64,000 nucleotides of DNA from an uncultured Tateyamaria sp. (lineage in GTDB: Bacteria > Pseudomonadota > Alphaproteobacteria > Rhodobacterales > Rhodobacteraceae): the NCBI RefSeq assembly GCF_947487805.1, contig NZ_CANKXW010000001.1, forward strand, positions 178,501-242,500, in the 5' to 3' direction. Shown piece after piece: positions 1 to 9,432 of this stretch; position 1 is the first letter of the stretch; each line of letters begins with the position of its first letter. A program made the position numbers and the translations under genes. The notes below the pieces were generated by a model, which did no database searches, was not told the DNA's origin, and saw nothing but the letters and a program-made list of their open reading frames with translations.

Positions 1-108
1 GGCGTGGACTGTGCGGTGCGATTAAAAATTATGCAATCGATTTCAATATGGATTGTGCGACGCGCCGGTTCGTGGCCTTGTTGGGGTGTAGCCATGGGAG
101 GCCCCGAG

Positions 109-1458
109 ATGAAAGACGACAATTTCCTGCGCGCCAACAATGCCCGCCACATGTGGCACCCGATGGGCCATCCGGGTGAGGCCATGGCCCATGCGCCGAC
201 GATCATCACCGGGGCCGAGGGGTCGGTGATCGAGGATATCGACGGGCACAAGACCGTGGACGCGGTGGGCGGGCTGTGGTGCGTGAACCTTGGCTATTCC
301 AACAACGTGGTGAAGGACGCGATTGCCAAGCAGCTTTATGACCTGCCCTATTATTCCGCATTCTTCGGCACCTCGAACCCCACGGCGATCGAGGCATCTT
401 ATGCCGTGCGCGAATTTTTCGCCGAGGACGGCATGGCGCGGGTGTTTTTTACCTCCGGCGGGTCGGATTCGGTGGAAACCTGTCTGCGGCTGGCGCGGCA
501 GTACCACCGCATCAAGGGCGAGCCGGGCCGCACCAAGTTCCTGAGCCTCAAGAAGGGCTATCACGGCACCCATTTCGGCGGCGCCTCGGTCAATGGCAAC
601 AACCGGTTCCGCATTGCCTATGAGCCGCTGATGCCCGGATGTTTCCACCTGCCGTCGCCCTACCCCTATCGCAACCCATTCCACGAAACCGACCCCGCCG
701 TGCTGGCCCAGAACATTGCCGCCGCGATGGAGGACGAGATCCAGTTTCAGGGGCCGGGCAGCATCGCCGCATTCATCATGGAGCCTATTCAGGGCGCGGG
801 CGGCGTGATTGTCCCGCACGAGACGTTCATGCCGCTGATGCGCGAGATTTGCGACCGATATGGCATCCTGATGATCGCGGACGAGGTCATCACAGGCTTT
901 GGCCGTACGGGCGATTGGAGCGGCAGCCGCCATTGGGGCGTGCAGCCCGACATGATGAGCTGTGCCAAGGGCATAACATCGGGCTATTTCCCCGTCGGTG
1001 CGGCGCTGATGTCGGAACCCGTGGCCGAGGTGTTCGAAAAGGCGGACGCGGATGGTGCGATTTTCCACGGCTACACCTATTCGGCGCATCCCGTGGGTGC
1101 GGCGGCGGTCACGGCCTGCCTGGCGGAAACGCTGCGGCTTGATACCAAGGCCAATGCCGGGCCACGTGGCACGCAGTTGTTCGACGGATGTCAGCGGCTT
1201 GCCGAAAAATTCGATGTTCTGGGCGATGTGCGCGGCGGGCATGGCCTGATGACGGGGCTGGAATTTGTCAGCGACCCAAGCGCCAAGACACCGATGGATG
1301 CGGACACGATGAAACGCCTGCACAAGGCCATTTACGAGGCGGGCGCGATGGTGCGTGTCGGGGGCAACAACATCATGATGTCACCGCCGCTGGTCGTGAC
1401 CGAAGACGAGATCAATCAGGTTCTCAGTGCGCTTGAGGCGGGTTTGCAGGCGGTCTGA
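109..1458 (+). CDS. Class III (omega) PLP-dependent aminotransferase
   Basis: ORF 4..1458; ATG at 109 gives MKDDNFLRANNARHMWHPMGHPGE; class-III motifs (FFTSGGSDSVETCLRLARQYH, LMIADEVITGFGRTGDW, CAKGITSGYFPVGAAL). Confidence 0.9.
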   Translation: MKDDNFLRANNARHMWHPMGHPGEAMAHAPTIITGAEGSVIEDIDGHKTVDAVGGLWCVNLGYSNNVVKDAIAKQLYDLPYYSAFFGTSNPTAIEASYAVREFFAEDGMARVFFTSGGSDSVETCLRLARQYHRIKGEPGRTKFLSLKKGYHGTHFGGASVNGNNRFRIAYEPLMPGCFHLPSPYPYRNPFHETDPAVLAQNIAAAMEDEIQFQGPGSIAAFIMEPIQGAGGVIVPHETFMPLMREICDRYGILMIADEVITGFGRTGDWSGSRHWGVQPDMMSCAKGITSGYFPVGAALMSEPVAEVFEKADADGAIFHGYTYSAHPVGAAAVTACLAETLRLDTKANAGPRGTQLFDGCQRLAEKFDVLGDVRGGHGLMTGLEFVSDPSAKTPMDADTMKRLHKAIYEAGAMVRVGGNNIMMSPPLVVTEDEINQVLSALEAGLQAV

Positions 1459-1463
1459 GCCGA

Positions 1464-1823
1464 TCACGCCGGGATCAGGCGCGATGCGGTCGCCTCGTTC
1501 ACGGCGAGGGCGGTGTCATAGAGAATGGCCAGCCGCAAAAGCGATTTGACGTCAACGTCATGGGGCAGGGCCGACAGCGGATCGATGAAGAAGATCAGCG
1601 TATCAAGCTTGCCCTCGGCAATCATCGCGCCGATTTGCGCGTCCCCGCCCAGCGGGCCGCTCTTGAGCCGTGTCACGGACAGGCCCGTTTCGTCATTGAT
1701 CCGTCCGCCGGTGGTGCCCGTGCCATAGAGGGTGCAGGCGGACAGCGCGGCCTCGTGATCCTTGACCCACGCGATCAACTGATCCTTTTTCTTGTCATGC
1801 GCGACGAGTGCGACGTTTTTCAT
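1464..1823 (-). CDS. mgsA: Methylglyoxal synthase
   Basis: [20 protein letters not shown]...[11 protein letters not shown]...[48 protein letters not shown]; hallmark MgsA sequence. Confidence 0.95.
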   Translation of the reverse strand: MKNVALVAHDKKKDQLIAWVKDHEAALSACTLYGTGTTGGRINDETGLSVTRLKSGPLGGDAQIGAMIAEGKLDTLIFFIDPLSALPHDVDVKSLLRLAILYDTALAVNEATASRLIPA

Positions 1824-2749
1824 GGTGCGGCCTGTTTGTTGTGCCCCGGATCATTGTCCGCCGCCCAGTTCCACGCAAGCGGGGACTTGCGTTTGAGCGC
1901 GCCGCTGAGGTGCTGCCGCATCCGGTACGAGGCATCGACGATATTGCCTGCCTCCAGCAGTGACAGGATTTCAAGGTGCTCTGTGCACTGTTCCACGAGG
2001 CGGTCATGGTTGATCTCGGCCCGGTATTCCATCAATCGCCGCATCCGGTTGACCCGTTGCAGTGCCATGAGGAAATACGGATTGCCCGACAGTTTGATCA
2101 GCTCCTCGTGGAAGAGCGACCCGTTCTTGAGCAGGGATTCCGCGGGAACAGCGCTGAAATCCATCTCGAGCATGCTTTCCTGAATGCGGCGCTGTTCGCT
2201 GAGGATCTGGCGATTGAGTTCAAAGGACGGTTCGAGCATCGCGGCCGGTTCGATGGCCATCCGAAAGCGGTAGATTTCGTCAAAGGATTCGGGTGTGTTG
2301 GCCACGGGCAGGAACCGCCACCCATAGCCTTCCTTGCGCTCGGCCCAGCCTTCGCGGGTGGCGCGCACGAGGATGTCGTTGGTCCAGGATTTGGACCATT
2401 CGTATTCCTGCCGCAAATGCTGTTCGGTGACTTCTTCGGGCAGCCTGCCGGTCAGCCAATCCTCGGCCAGCTTGTGGTAGGCGTCGTTGAGCGATGCGGG
2501 CTGCTGGTCGAGCTGCGCGCTGAGCGCCTTGGGATCGGGATCGGCGACGAAGTAGCCACGGTTTGCCTCGCGGATCAGAAACCCGCTTTCGGCAAGGATA
2601 TTCATCGCCTCGCGGATGGGCGTGCGGGAGACGCCGTAGCGGTCGGCCAGTTGCTGCGCGCCCAGATGCTGCCCCGCCCGGATGCTGCCCGCGGCGATGT
2701 CCTGCAACAGCCGGCGCGAGATACGCTGGGGAAGGTCGCTTGTCCGCAT
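1820..2749 (-). CDS. GntR-family transcriptional regulator (FCD-type effector domain)
   Basis: N-terminal wHTH ([35 protein letters not shown]); C-terminal FCD-like helices; stop overlaps mgsA start (ATGA). Confidence 0.9.
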   Translation of the reverse strand: MRTSDLPQRISRRLLQDIAAGSIRAGQHLGAQQLADRYGVSRTPIREAMNILAESGFLIREANRGYFVADPDPKALSAQLDQQPASLNDAYHKLAEDWLTGRLPEEVTEQHLRQEYEWSKSWTNDILVRATREGWAERKEGYGWRFLPVANTPESFDEIYRFRMAIEPAAMLEPSFELNRQILSEQRRIQESMLEMDFSAVPAESLLKNGSLFHEELIKLSGNPYFLMALQRVNRMRRLMEYRAEINHDRLVEQCTEHLEILSLLEAGNIVDASYRMRQHLSGALKRKSPLAWNWAADNDPGHNKQAAP

Positions 2750-2857
2750 GGCTCTGGCTGGTCCTCCGGACCCTGTTCAAATCACGACCCCAGTTTGCAT
2801 CTCGAAGAGCAAATTGTAAGCGCGTTTTCGGCATTTTGGCGATGCAAGGTCCAATGA

Positions 2858-4381
2858 TCAGCCCGGTTCGGTTGCGCCCTTTGCCCGGTTCATCAAGGAC
2901 AGCGTGACAGGAACCGCGATAATCATCAGCAGAAGGATCGACAGAACCAGCGACACGGGCCGTTCCCAGAACAGGCTCATGGTGCCTTGGGAGATGATAT
3001 AGGTCTGAAGGAATGTCTCTTCTGCCATGCCGCCAAGCACGAGGGCGAGCACGGTGGCCGCCGGTGAATAGCCGTAGCTTTTCATCGCGAACCCGACCAG
3101 CCCGCTGAGCACGAGGATCCATGTTTCGATGATGCTGGCATTGATGGCAAAAGCCCCGATGACACAGAGCAGCACGATCACCGGCACCACGTTCACATAA
3201 GGGATGTCGAGGAATTTCACGAAAAGCGGGATGGCAAAGATACTCATTGCGATGAGGATCATGTTGCCAAGGTACATGCTGGCGATCAGGCCCCAGACAA
3301 ATTCGGGATCATTCACGATCAGGAGCGGGCCGGGCTGGAGGCCCCACATCAGAAACGCGCCCAGGAGGACGGCAGTGGCCCCGGATCCGGGAATGCCAAG
3401 CGACAGGAGCGGGACCATGGCACCGGCGGAGGCGGCATTGTTGGCGGCCTCGGGTGCCACGAGGCCGCGCATCTCGCCCATGCCGAATTTCTCGGGGTCC
3501 TTTGCAATTTTCTTTTCCACCGAATAGCCGATTATCGACCCCAGCGTGGCCCCGGAACCGGGTAGCACGCCCGCGACAAAGCCGATGGCCGACCCGCGCC
3601 AGAAGGTGAAACGGGACTCGTAATAGTCCTGACGCGACGGCCAGAATTCCTTGTCCCGAAAGCTGATGCGCAGGCGCGTGGCCGGTTGGCGATGCTGGCC
3701 GTTGAAGATGCAGTGCAGCAGTTCTCCGATCCCGAAAAGCCCGATGGCCACCGCAACGAAATAGACCCCGCCGATCAACTCGGGCGAGCCGAATGTGTAT
3801 CTTTGCTGACCGCTCATCACGTCGACACCGATGGTGCCGATAGCAAAGCCGATCAGGGCGGAGATGAACCCCTTGAATTTGTTGTCACCCATCATCGTGG
3901 TCAGCATCAGCAGCCCCACGGCGATGATCAGGAAGTATTCCGACGGGCCAAAAGAGGCGGCGAAATTGGCAAGCGACGGGGCCAGCGCTGTGATCAGGAT
4001 GACGCCGATGGTGCCGCCAAAGAACGACGCGATGGCCTGCATGACCAGCGCGGGGCCTGCGCGCCCTTTCTTGGCCAGCGGATAACCGTCGATGGTCGAT
4101 GCAACGGTTGCGGATTCACCGGGCGTGTTGATCAGGATCGACGTGATCGTGCCGCCATACATCGACCCGTAATAGATGCCCGCCAGCATGATGATGGCGA
4201 TGGTCGGTTGCAGTCCGAAGGTCATGGGGATCAGAACGGCAATCCCCGCCGCGGGGCCAAAGCCGGGGAACAGCCCGACGACCATGCCCAGGAATGCGCC
4301 GATCACCAGAAACAGAAAGCCTTCGGGAGAGGCCGCGATGCTGAGCCCCAATGAGAGATTTGATGCGATTTCAGCAAGCAT
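2858..4381 (-). CDS. Tripartite tricarboxylate transporter large permease (TctA family)
   Basis: Start MLAEIASNLSLGLSIAASPEGFLF; TctA motifs GLFPGFGPAAGIAVLIPMTFGLQP, GIYYGSMYGGTITSILINTPGE. Confidence 0.93.
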   Translation of the reverse strand: MLAEIASNLSLGLSIAASPEGFLFLVIGAFLGMVVGLFPGFGPAAGIAVLIPMTFGLQPTIAIIMLAGIYYGSMYGGTITSILINTPGESATVASTIDGYPLAKKGRAGPALVMQAIASFFGGTIGVILITALAPSLANFAASFGPSEYFLIIAVGLLMLTTMMGDNKFKGFISALIGFAIGTIGVDVMSGQQRYTFGSPELIGGVYFVAVAIGLFGIGELLHCIFNGQHRQPATRLRISFRDKEFWPSRQDYYESRFTFWRGSAIGFVAGVLPGSGATLGSIIGYSVEKKIAKDPEKFGMGEMRGLVAPEAANNAASAGAMVPLLSLGIPGSGATAVLLGAFLMWGLQPGPLLIVNDPEFVWGLIASMYLGNMILIAMSIFAIPLFVKFLDIPYVNVVPVIVLLCVIGAFAINASIIETWILVLSGLVGFAMKSYGYSPAATVLALVLGGMAEETFLQTYIISQGTMSLFWERPVSLVLSILLLMIIAVPVTLSLMNRAKGATEPG

Positions 4382-4413
4382 CGGAGTGTTCCTTTCGCAG
4401 GACGTAAGCGGGG

Positions 4414-4941
4414 TTAAAAGCCAAGCGGGCCGAGTGGCAGCGACGCGTTCAGCAGGATCTTGAACAGCCCATAGAGAAAGGCGGGGAGTGCCAGGCTGTA
4501 GATCACGTTGCTGACCGGGTGGGCGCGATTGAAGGTAAAGAGGTAGGCGAGCATGAACACGAGCATCGCGAGTAGCGCGCCGAGCACGTTCAGAAGGGCG
4601 ACAAACCCGCAGATATAGAGAAATACGACCAGCACATCGCGGCCAAACTCCGGGCCGCCATCGATGGCATGGGCATCCACACCCAGCGCGTCCGCCTTGG
4701 CCTCCGCTTCGGGGTCGGCCAGGTGGACGGGGGTGATGCCGGTGCGCTGCGCATGCCGCCATTCACGGATGTCGCCCCACAGATTGATGGCGCAGGCCAA
4801 GACAAGCAATGCGCCGATCACCAGAGGAAAGAACCCGGCGGCCGGGCGGCCCGATGCCGTCACGAGCGTGAGCGTGCCAAGCCCGTAGAGCGTGTAGCCG
4901 ACGGCCAATGCCAGCAGACCTGCGGCGAACCACTGTTTCAT
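4414..4941 (-). CDS. Tripartite tricarboxylate transporter small permease (TctB family)
   Basis: Four-TM hydrophobic protein between TctC- and TctA-like genes. Confidence 0.85.
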   Translation of the reverse strand: MKQWFAAGLLALAVGYTLYGLGTLTLVTASGRPAAGFFPLVIGALLVLACAINLWGDIREWRHAQRTGITPVHLADPEAEAKADALGVDAHAIDGGPEFGRDVLVVFLYICGFVALLNVLGALLAMLVFMLAYLFTFNRAHPVSNVIYSLALPAFLYGLFKILLNASLPLGPLGF

Positions 4942-5019
4942 GGGGTTTGCCCCCCTCTCGAAATGTCATGTAAAATTGAGGCCGGGCGCGCAGTTGTCCG
5001 CCCGGCCAAGGTGCGAGGG

Positions 5020-5985
5020 TCAGTTCTGGATGGCGCCGATCTCGACCAGGGTGGCGCGGTATTGCGCGCTGGTCTCTTCGAGATAGGTGGCAAAGTCGTC
5101 ACCCCAGATCGGATTGCCGGACATCCCGTTCTTGACCAGATAGGCCTGCCATTCGGGCGTTTCGACGACCTTTTTCAAGGTTTCGACCCACCAATCCTGT
5201 ACCGCGGGATCCAGATCATCGGGCATCACTACGCCGCGCGGCAGGGAAAAGCTGAAGTCATAGCCGAGCTCCATGAACGTCGGTACGTCCGGGTTGTTCG
5301 TGCTGCGGGCGGAATCGGAAAAGGCGAGGGCGGTCAAGGTGCCTGCGTCCAGCTGGCCTGCGACTTCGGACGGGTTAGCGACGACGGCGTCGACACTGCC
5401 CGAGGTCAACGCGGTCACCAGCTCGCCACCCGATCCGATGGGCACGTATTCAAATTCAATGTCGGCGGACTTGGCAAAAAGCGCGGCAGTCACCCGCTCG
5501 GGTCCGGCGGATCCGCTGCCTGCGATGGTCACGCGCCCCGCATTGGCTGCGTCCACGAATGTGTCCAGATCGCCAAAGTCGGAATCAGAGCGGACCACCA
5601 GCAACATGGCGTCACTCGCCAACAGCCCGATGGGCGTGAAATCGGCATAGGTCCAATCCGTATCGGCCACCAACGGGGTCCCGATGAAATTGCCACTGGT
5701 CGATGTCAGCCGGTAGGGATCGCCCGCTTTCCGGCTGACATAGCTGAACCCGACCGCGCCACTGCCACCTTCGCGATTCTCGACGACGATGTTGCCGGGA
5801 TAGAGGTCGTATTGGCGCAAAATGTCCACGACGGTGCGCGACATGCGGTCATTCCCGCCGCCCGGACCAAAGGCAATCGTGTAGGTCAGCCGCTGCGACG
5901 GATAGTCCTCGGCCGCCACGGGCAGCGCAAAGGCCGTTGCCGCGGACACGGCGGCCAACAGGGTAAAGGTGCGACGCTTGATCAT
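5020..5985 (-). CDS. Tripartite tricarboxylate transporter substrate-binding protein (TctC/Bug family)
   Basis: Signal peptide MIKRRTFTLLAAVSAATAFALPVAAEDYPSQRLTYTIAFGPGGGNDRMSR; ATG at 5985 preceded by GGGAGGAAACC. Confidence 0.9.
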   Translation of the reverse strand: MIKRRTFTLLAAVSAATAFALPVAAEDYPSQRLTYTIAFGPGGGNDRMSRTVVDILRQYDLYPGNIVVENREGGSGAVGFSYVSRKAGDPYRLTSTSGNFIGTPLVADTDWTYADFTPIGLLASDAMLLVVRSDSDFGDLDTFVDAANAGRVTIAGSGSAGPERVTAALFAKSADIEFEYVPIGSGGELVTALTSGSVDAVVANPSEVAGQLDAGTLTALAFSDSARSTNNPDVPTFMELGYDFSFSLPRGVVMPDDLDPAVQDWWVETLKKVVETPEWQAYLVKNGMSGNPIWGDDFATYLEETSAQYRATLVEIGAIQN

Positions 5986-6003
5986 GGTTTCCTCCCTCAG
6001 ATC

Positions 6004-6209
6004 AAATTGCATTTTTAATAAGATCAGCGCAATAGACGTGATGATTGCACCTTGTCAATAAAAAATGCAAATGAGTGAGGGCAGCTCTCGTCGGTCGCTT
6101 CGTTTAAGAGCGGTTTTTTATCTTTTAGCTGAAAATTATTCCTGCTTAGCGGAGGTGGACATATCCCTATCTCCCTCTTGAATTGCATTTTAGCTCTTGT
6201 AAATTGCAT
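6004..6209. promoter_or_regulatory. Divergent regulatory region with repeated AATTGCAT motif
   Basis: AATTGCAT at 6005-6012, 6181-6188 and 6202-6209; ATGCAAAT at 6065-6072. Confidence 0.5.
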
Positions 6210-6278
6210 ATATAAATATAAAAGACCAATCAAATCCATGCAGATCAGACGGCGTTTGGCCGAGAGGAGACTTTTGCG

Positions 6279-7364
6279 ATGAAGATCATGACACTGCCCT
6301 GTGACGGCATCGGCCCAGAGATCATGGCCGCGACCATGGATGTGATGCAGGCCGCCAATGACCGCTTTGCCCTTGGATTGACTTTTCATGAGGAGCAATC
6401 GGGGTTCGACAGTCTGAAGGCCCACGGAATCACGCTGCGGGACGAGGTGCTGGAACGTGCGCGGACGGAATTCGACGGCGTCATCCTTGGGACCCAGTCG
6501 CATATGGACTACCCGCCCGTTGCCGAAGGCGGGCGCAATGTGTCCGCGGGGTTTCGGATTGGTCTTGACCTCTATGCGAATGTGCGCCCGGCCCGGTCGC
6601 GGGAATTTTTGCAAAGCAAGGCGCCCGGCATGGATCTGGTCATCATGCGCGAGGCGACCGAGGGGTTTTACCCCGACCGCAACATGTTCCGGGGCGTTGG
6701 GGAAATGATGCCCGATCCGGACATGGCCCTGTCCGTGCGCAAGATCACGCGGCACGGATCGATGCGGATCTGCCGGGAAGCGTTCAAGCTTGCCATGCAG
6801 CGGGGCAAGAAGGTTGCGGCCATCCACAAGGCGAACTCGTTCCTGATGACCGACGGGCTGTTCCTTGAATGCTTTCGCGAGGTGGCCAGGGACTATCCGG
6901 AGGTCGAGACCGAAGAACTGATCGTCGACGCCTTTGCCGCGTTGCTGGTGCGCAAGCCCGAGACCTATGACGTGGTGGTGGCCACCAATTTCTATGGCGA
7001 CATCCTGTCGGATCTCGCGTCGGAGCTTTCCGGGTCGCTGGGGCTTGCCGGATCGATCAACGCCAATGCGGAAACCGGCCTGTGTTGCGCGCAGGCGCAG
7101 CACGGGTCCGCGCCGGATATTGCGGGCCGAAACGTGGCCAATCCCACCTCGCTTATCCTGTCGGCGGCCATGATGCTGTCGTGGCTGGGCGAACAGCGCG
7201 GGGTGACGCGCTTGCTCGAGGCCGGGCAGGCCATCGTGGATGCGGTGGATGTCGTCATCGACGACCCCGCCAATCGGACGCGCGATCTGGGCGGTGATGT
7301 GGACACGGATGCCTTTGGCAGGTTGGTCGCCAAGGCCCTCCTGCGCGAGGCTGTTGCCGCCTGA
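6279..7364 (+). CDS. Isocitrate/isopropylmalate dehydrogenase-family oxidoreductase
   Basis: PCDGIGPEI start motif; KITRHGSMRICREAFKLA; DVVVATNFYGDILSDLASELSGSLGLAGSIN; HGSAPDIAGRNVANPTS. Confidence 0.9.
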   Translation: MKIMTLPCDGIGPEIMAATMDVMQAANDRFALGLTFHEEQSGFDSLKAHGITLRDEVLERARTEFDGVILGTQSHMDYPPVAEGGRNVSAGFRIGLDLYANVRPARSREFLQSKAPGMDLVIMREATEGFYPDRNMFRGVGEMMPDPDMALSVRKITRHGSMRICREAFKLAMQRGKKVAAIHKANSFLMTDGLFLECFREVARDYPEVETEELIVDAFAALLVRKPETYDVVVATNFYGDILSDLASELSGSLGLAGSINANAETGLCCAQAQHGSAPDIAGRNVANPTSLILSAAMMLSWLGEQRGVTRLLEAGQAIVDAVDVVIDDPANRTRDLGGDVDTDAFGRLVAKALLREAVAA

Positions 7365-7462
7365 CGATTGACCCCGTACGGACCCTCCCGCCGCACCATC
7401 GGTGGCGCCGTCCAGTGGGCGGTGTCACCCCCTTTTTTCAACTGAAGTGAGACGATCCGCCG

Positions 7463-8149
7463 ATGACCCATCCCCCTCGCATCGCCCTGATCCACGCCAC
7501 CCGCGTTGCGATGGCACCGATCGAGGACGCGGCACGGCGCCTCTGGCCCGATGCCAACCTGATGACCATCCTCGAAGAGGGGCTGTCGATGGATCGGCAG
7601 GGGACCGGGGATCTTCCGCTGGCCCTGTGGGACCGAATCGTCGGGCTTGCCAGATACGCCGAAGGGGCGCGCGCGGACGGTATCCTGTTCACCTGTTCCG
7701 CCTTTGGCCCGGCGATCGAAGACGCCGCCGACAACAGCCCCGTTCCGGTGATGAAGCCCAACGAAGCCATGTTCGACGCGGCCTTTTCCCATGGCGATCG
7801 TGTTGCCCTGATCACGACCTTTGCACCCGCCGCCGCCAGCATGGAGGCCGAGTTCCGCGCCGCCGCGGCACAGCGCGGGTCAGCGGCGCGGATCACGTCG
7901 GTATTCTGCCCCGGTGCGCTGGCGGCGAAACGCGCGGGCGATGACGCGACCCATGACGATCTGATTGCACGGATGGCGGCCGACCTCGACGGGTTCGATG
8001 TCATTCTGCTGGGCCAGTTTTCGATGGCGGGGGCCGTTGATGCCGTTCGGGCGGCAACCACAACCCCGGTTCTGACCAGCCCGGACGCCGCCATAAACGC
8101 GCTGCGCCGCCGTGTAGAGCATGCAGGAAAGGGCCCAACACCATGTTGA
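7463..8149 (+). CDS. Aspartate/glutamate racemase superfamily protein
   Basis: IALIHATRVAMAPIEDAARRLWP, GILFTCSAFGPAIEDA, PVPVMKPNEAMFDAA; conserved Cys. Confidence 0.75.
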   Translation: MTHPPRIALIHATRVAMAPIEDAARRLWPDANLMTILEEGLSMDRQGTGDLPLALWDRIVGLARYAEGARADGILFTCSAFGPAIEDAADNSPVPVMKPNEAMFDAAFSHGDRVALITTFAPAAASMEAEFRAAAAQRGSAARITSVFCPGALAAKRAGDDATHDDLIARMAADLDGFDVILLGQFSMAGAVDAVRAATTTPVLTSPDAAINALRRRVEHAGKGPTPC

Positions 8150-9432
8150 TAGGTGTCATTGCCGATGACTTTACGGGCGCGAGTGACATCGCCAATACGC
8201 TGGCCAAGGGCGTGGCCCCCGAAGGCGGCCTGCGCACGGCACAGTTTGCCGGTGTGCCGGACGCCCCCGCAGATCCGGCGATCGAGGCGGGCGTGATCTC
8301 TCTCAAAAGCCGGTCGGCGCCTGTGGCGGAGGCTGTTGCCGACAGTCTGGACGCACTGGCGTGGCTGCGGGCACAAGGGTGCCAGCAATTAGTGTTCAAG
8401 TATTGTTCGACCTTTGATTCCACCCGCGCGGGCAATATCGGCCCTGTGGCGGATGCGCTTGCCGATGCGCTTGGGGCGACGGGAGTTCTTGTCTGCCCCG
8501 CCTTTCCCGCGACGGGGCGCACGGTCTATCAGGGCCACCTGTTTGTGTTCGACAGGCTGCTGGACGCATCCGGCATGCAACATCACCCGCTGACACCGAT
8601 GACGGATCCCGATCTGCGCCGTTGGTTGGGACACCAGACTGCCAGCACCATTGGTCACATCGGCTTGGATACAGTCCTGTCCGGCGCCCACGACACGCGC
8701 AACGCGCTGACGGTGGAGATGGTGCGGGACACACGCTTTGTCGTGGCAGATGCAGTGACCGAAGCGGACCTGCTGGTGTTGGGCGCGGCCGTGGCCGGGC
8801 AACCACTGGTGACAGGGGCGTCCGGCATTGCGCTGGGGTTGCCGCGCAACCTGATCCGCGACGGGCGCGCCACGGGCGGCGGGGCCAGCCCGGTGTCCGT
8901 GGCCGGGCCAGCGGCTGTGCTGGCGGGGTCCTGTTCCGGGGCCACGCGTGGCCAGATCGAGGTCCATGCGCAGACACAGCCGACCTATGCCATCGATGTG
9001 CCGGGCGTAATGGACGGCACGGTGACGGCGCGGGATCTGGTGGCCTTTGTCATCCGCCATGCGGATGCGGTGCCGCTGGTCCATTCGTCCGGCACACCGG
9101 ACGAGGTCGCAGCCCTTCAGGCGGAATATGGGCGCATAGCGGTCGCGGAACGGCTGGACGCCCTTTTCGCGAAAACGGCGCGCCAATTGGTGTGCGCGGG
9201 CTTTGCCCGGATTGTCGTTGCGGGCGGCGAGACCTCGGGCGCGGTAGCGCAAGCGGTGACGGACACGCTTCAGGTGTCCGCCATGACCATCGGGCCGGAG
9301 ATCGACCCCGGCGTGCCCGTGCTGACCATCGGAACGGATACGCCTGTGGCGCTGGCGCTGAAATCCGGCAACTTTGGCGCGCCGGATTTCTTTGCCAAGG
9401 CGGTGCACCGCATGACCGGTGCGATGGAATGA
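8143..9432 (+). CDS. otnK: 3-oxo-tetronate kinase (DUF1537 / four-carbon acid sugar kinase family)
   Basis: MLIGVIADDFTGASDIANTLAKG, FKYCSTFDSTRAGNIGPVADAL, VAGGETSGAVAQA; followed by otnC-like gene. Confidence 0.88.
   Translation: MLIGVIADDFTGASDIANTLAKGVAPEGGLRTAQFAGVPDAPADPAIEAGVISLKSRSAPVAEAVADSLDALAWLRAQGCQQLVFKYCSTFDSTRAGNIGPVADALADALGATGVLVCPAFPATGRTVYQGHLFVFDRLLDASGMQHHPLTPMTDPDLRRWLGHQTASTIGHIGLDTVLSGAHDTRNALTVEMVRDTRFVVADAVTEADLLVLGAAVAGQPLVTGASGIALGLPRNLIRDGRATGGGASPVSVAGPAAVLAGSCSGATRGQIEVHAQTQPTYAIDVPGVMDGTVTARDLVAFVIRHADAVPLVHSSGTPDEVAALQAEYGRIAVAERLDALFAKTARQLVCAGFARIVVAGGETSGAVAQAVTDTLQVSAMTIGPEIDPGVPVLTIGTDTPVALALKSGNFGAPDFFAKAVHRMTGAME

Noticed and set aside
1-108. N-terminal extension of the first ORF
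   Set aside because: Sequence from residue 1 to 35 lacks homology-like character; ATG at 109 fits the aminotransferase start better.
43-1323. Long antisense ORF opposite the aminotransferase (426 aa)
   Set aside because: Composition typical of GC-rich antisense frames (His/Arg-rich); the plus-strand protein is an unmistakable aminotransferase.
6098-6121. Possible plus-strand attenuator (CGCTT...AAGAGCG then GTTTTTTA) in the tct/dehydrogenase intergenic region
   Set aside because: Stem is short and bulged; T-run is suggestive but insufficient.
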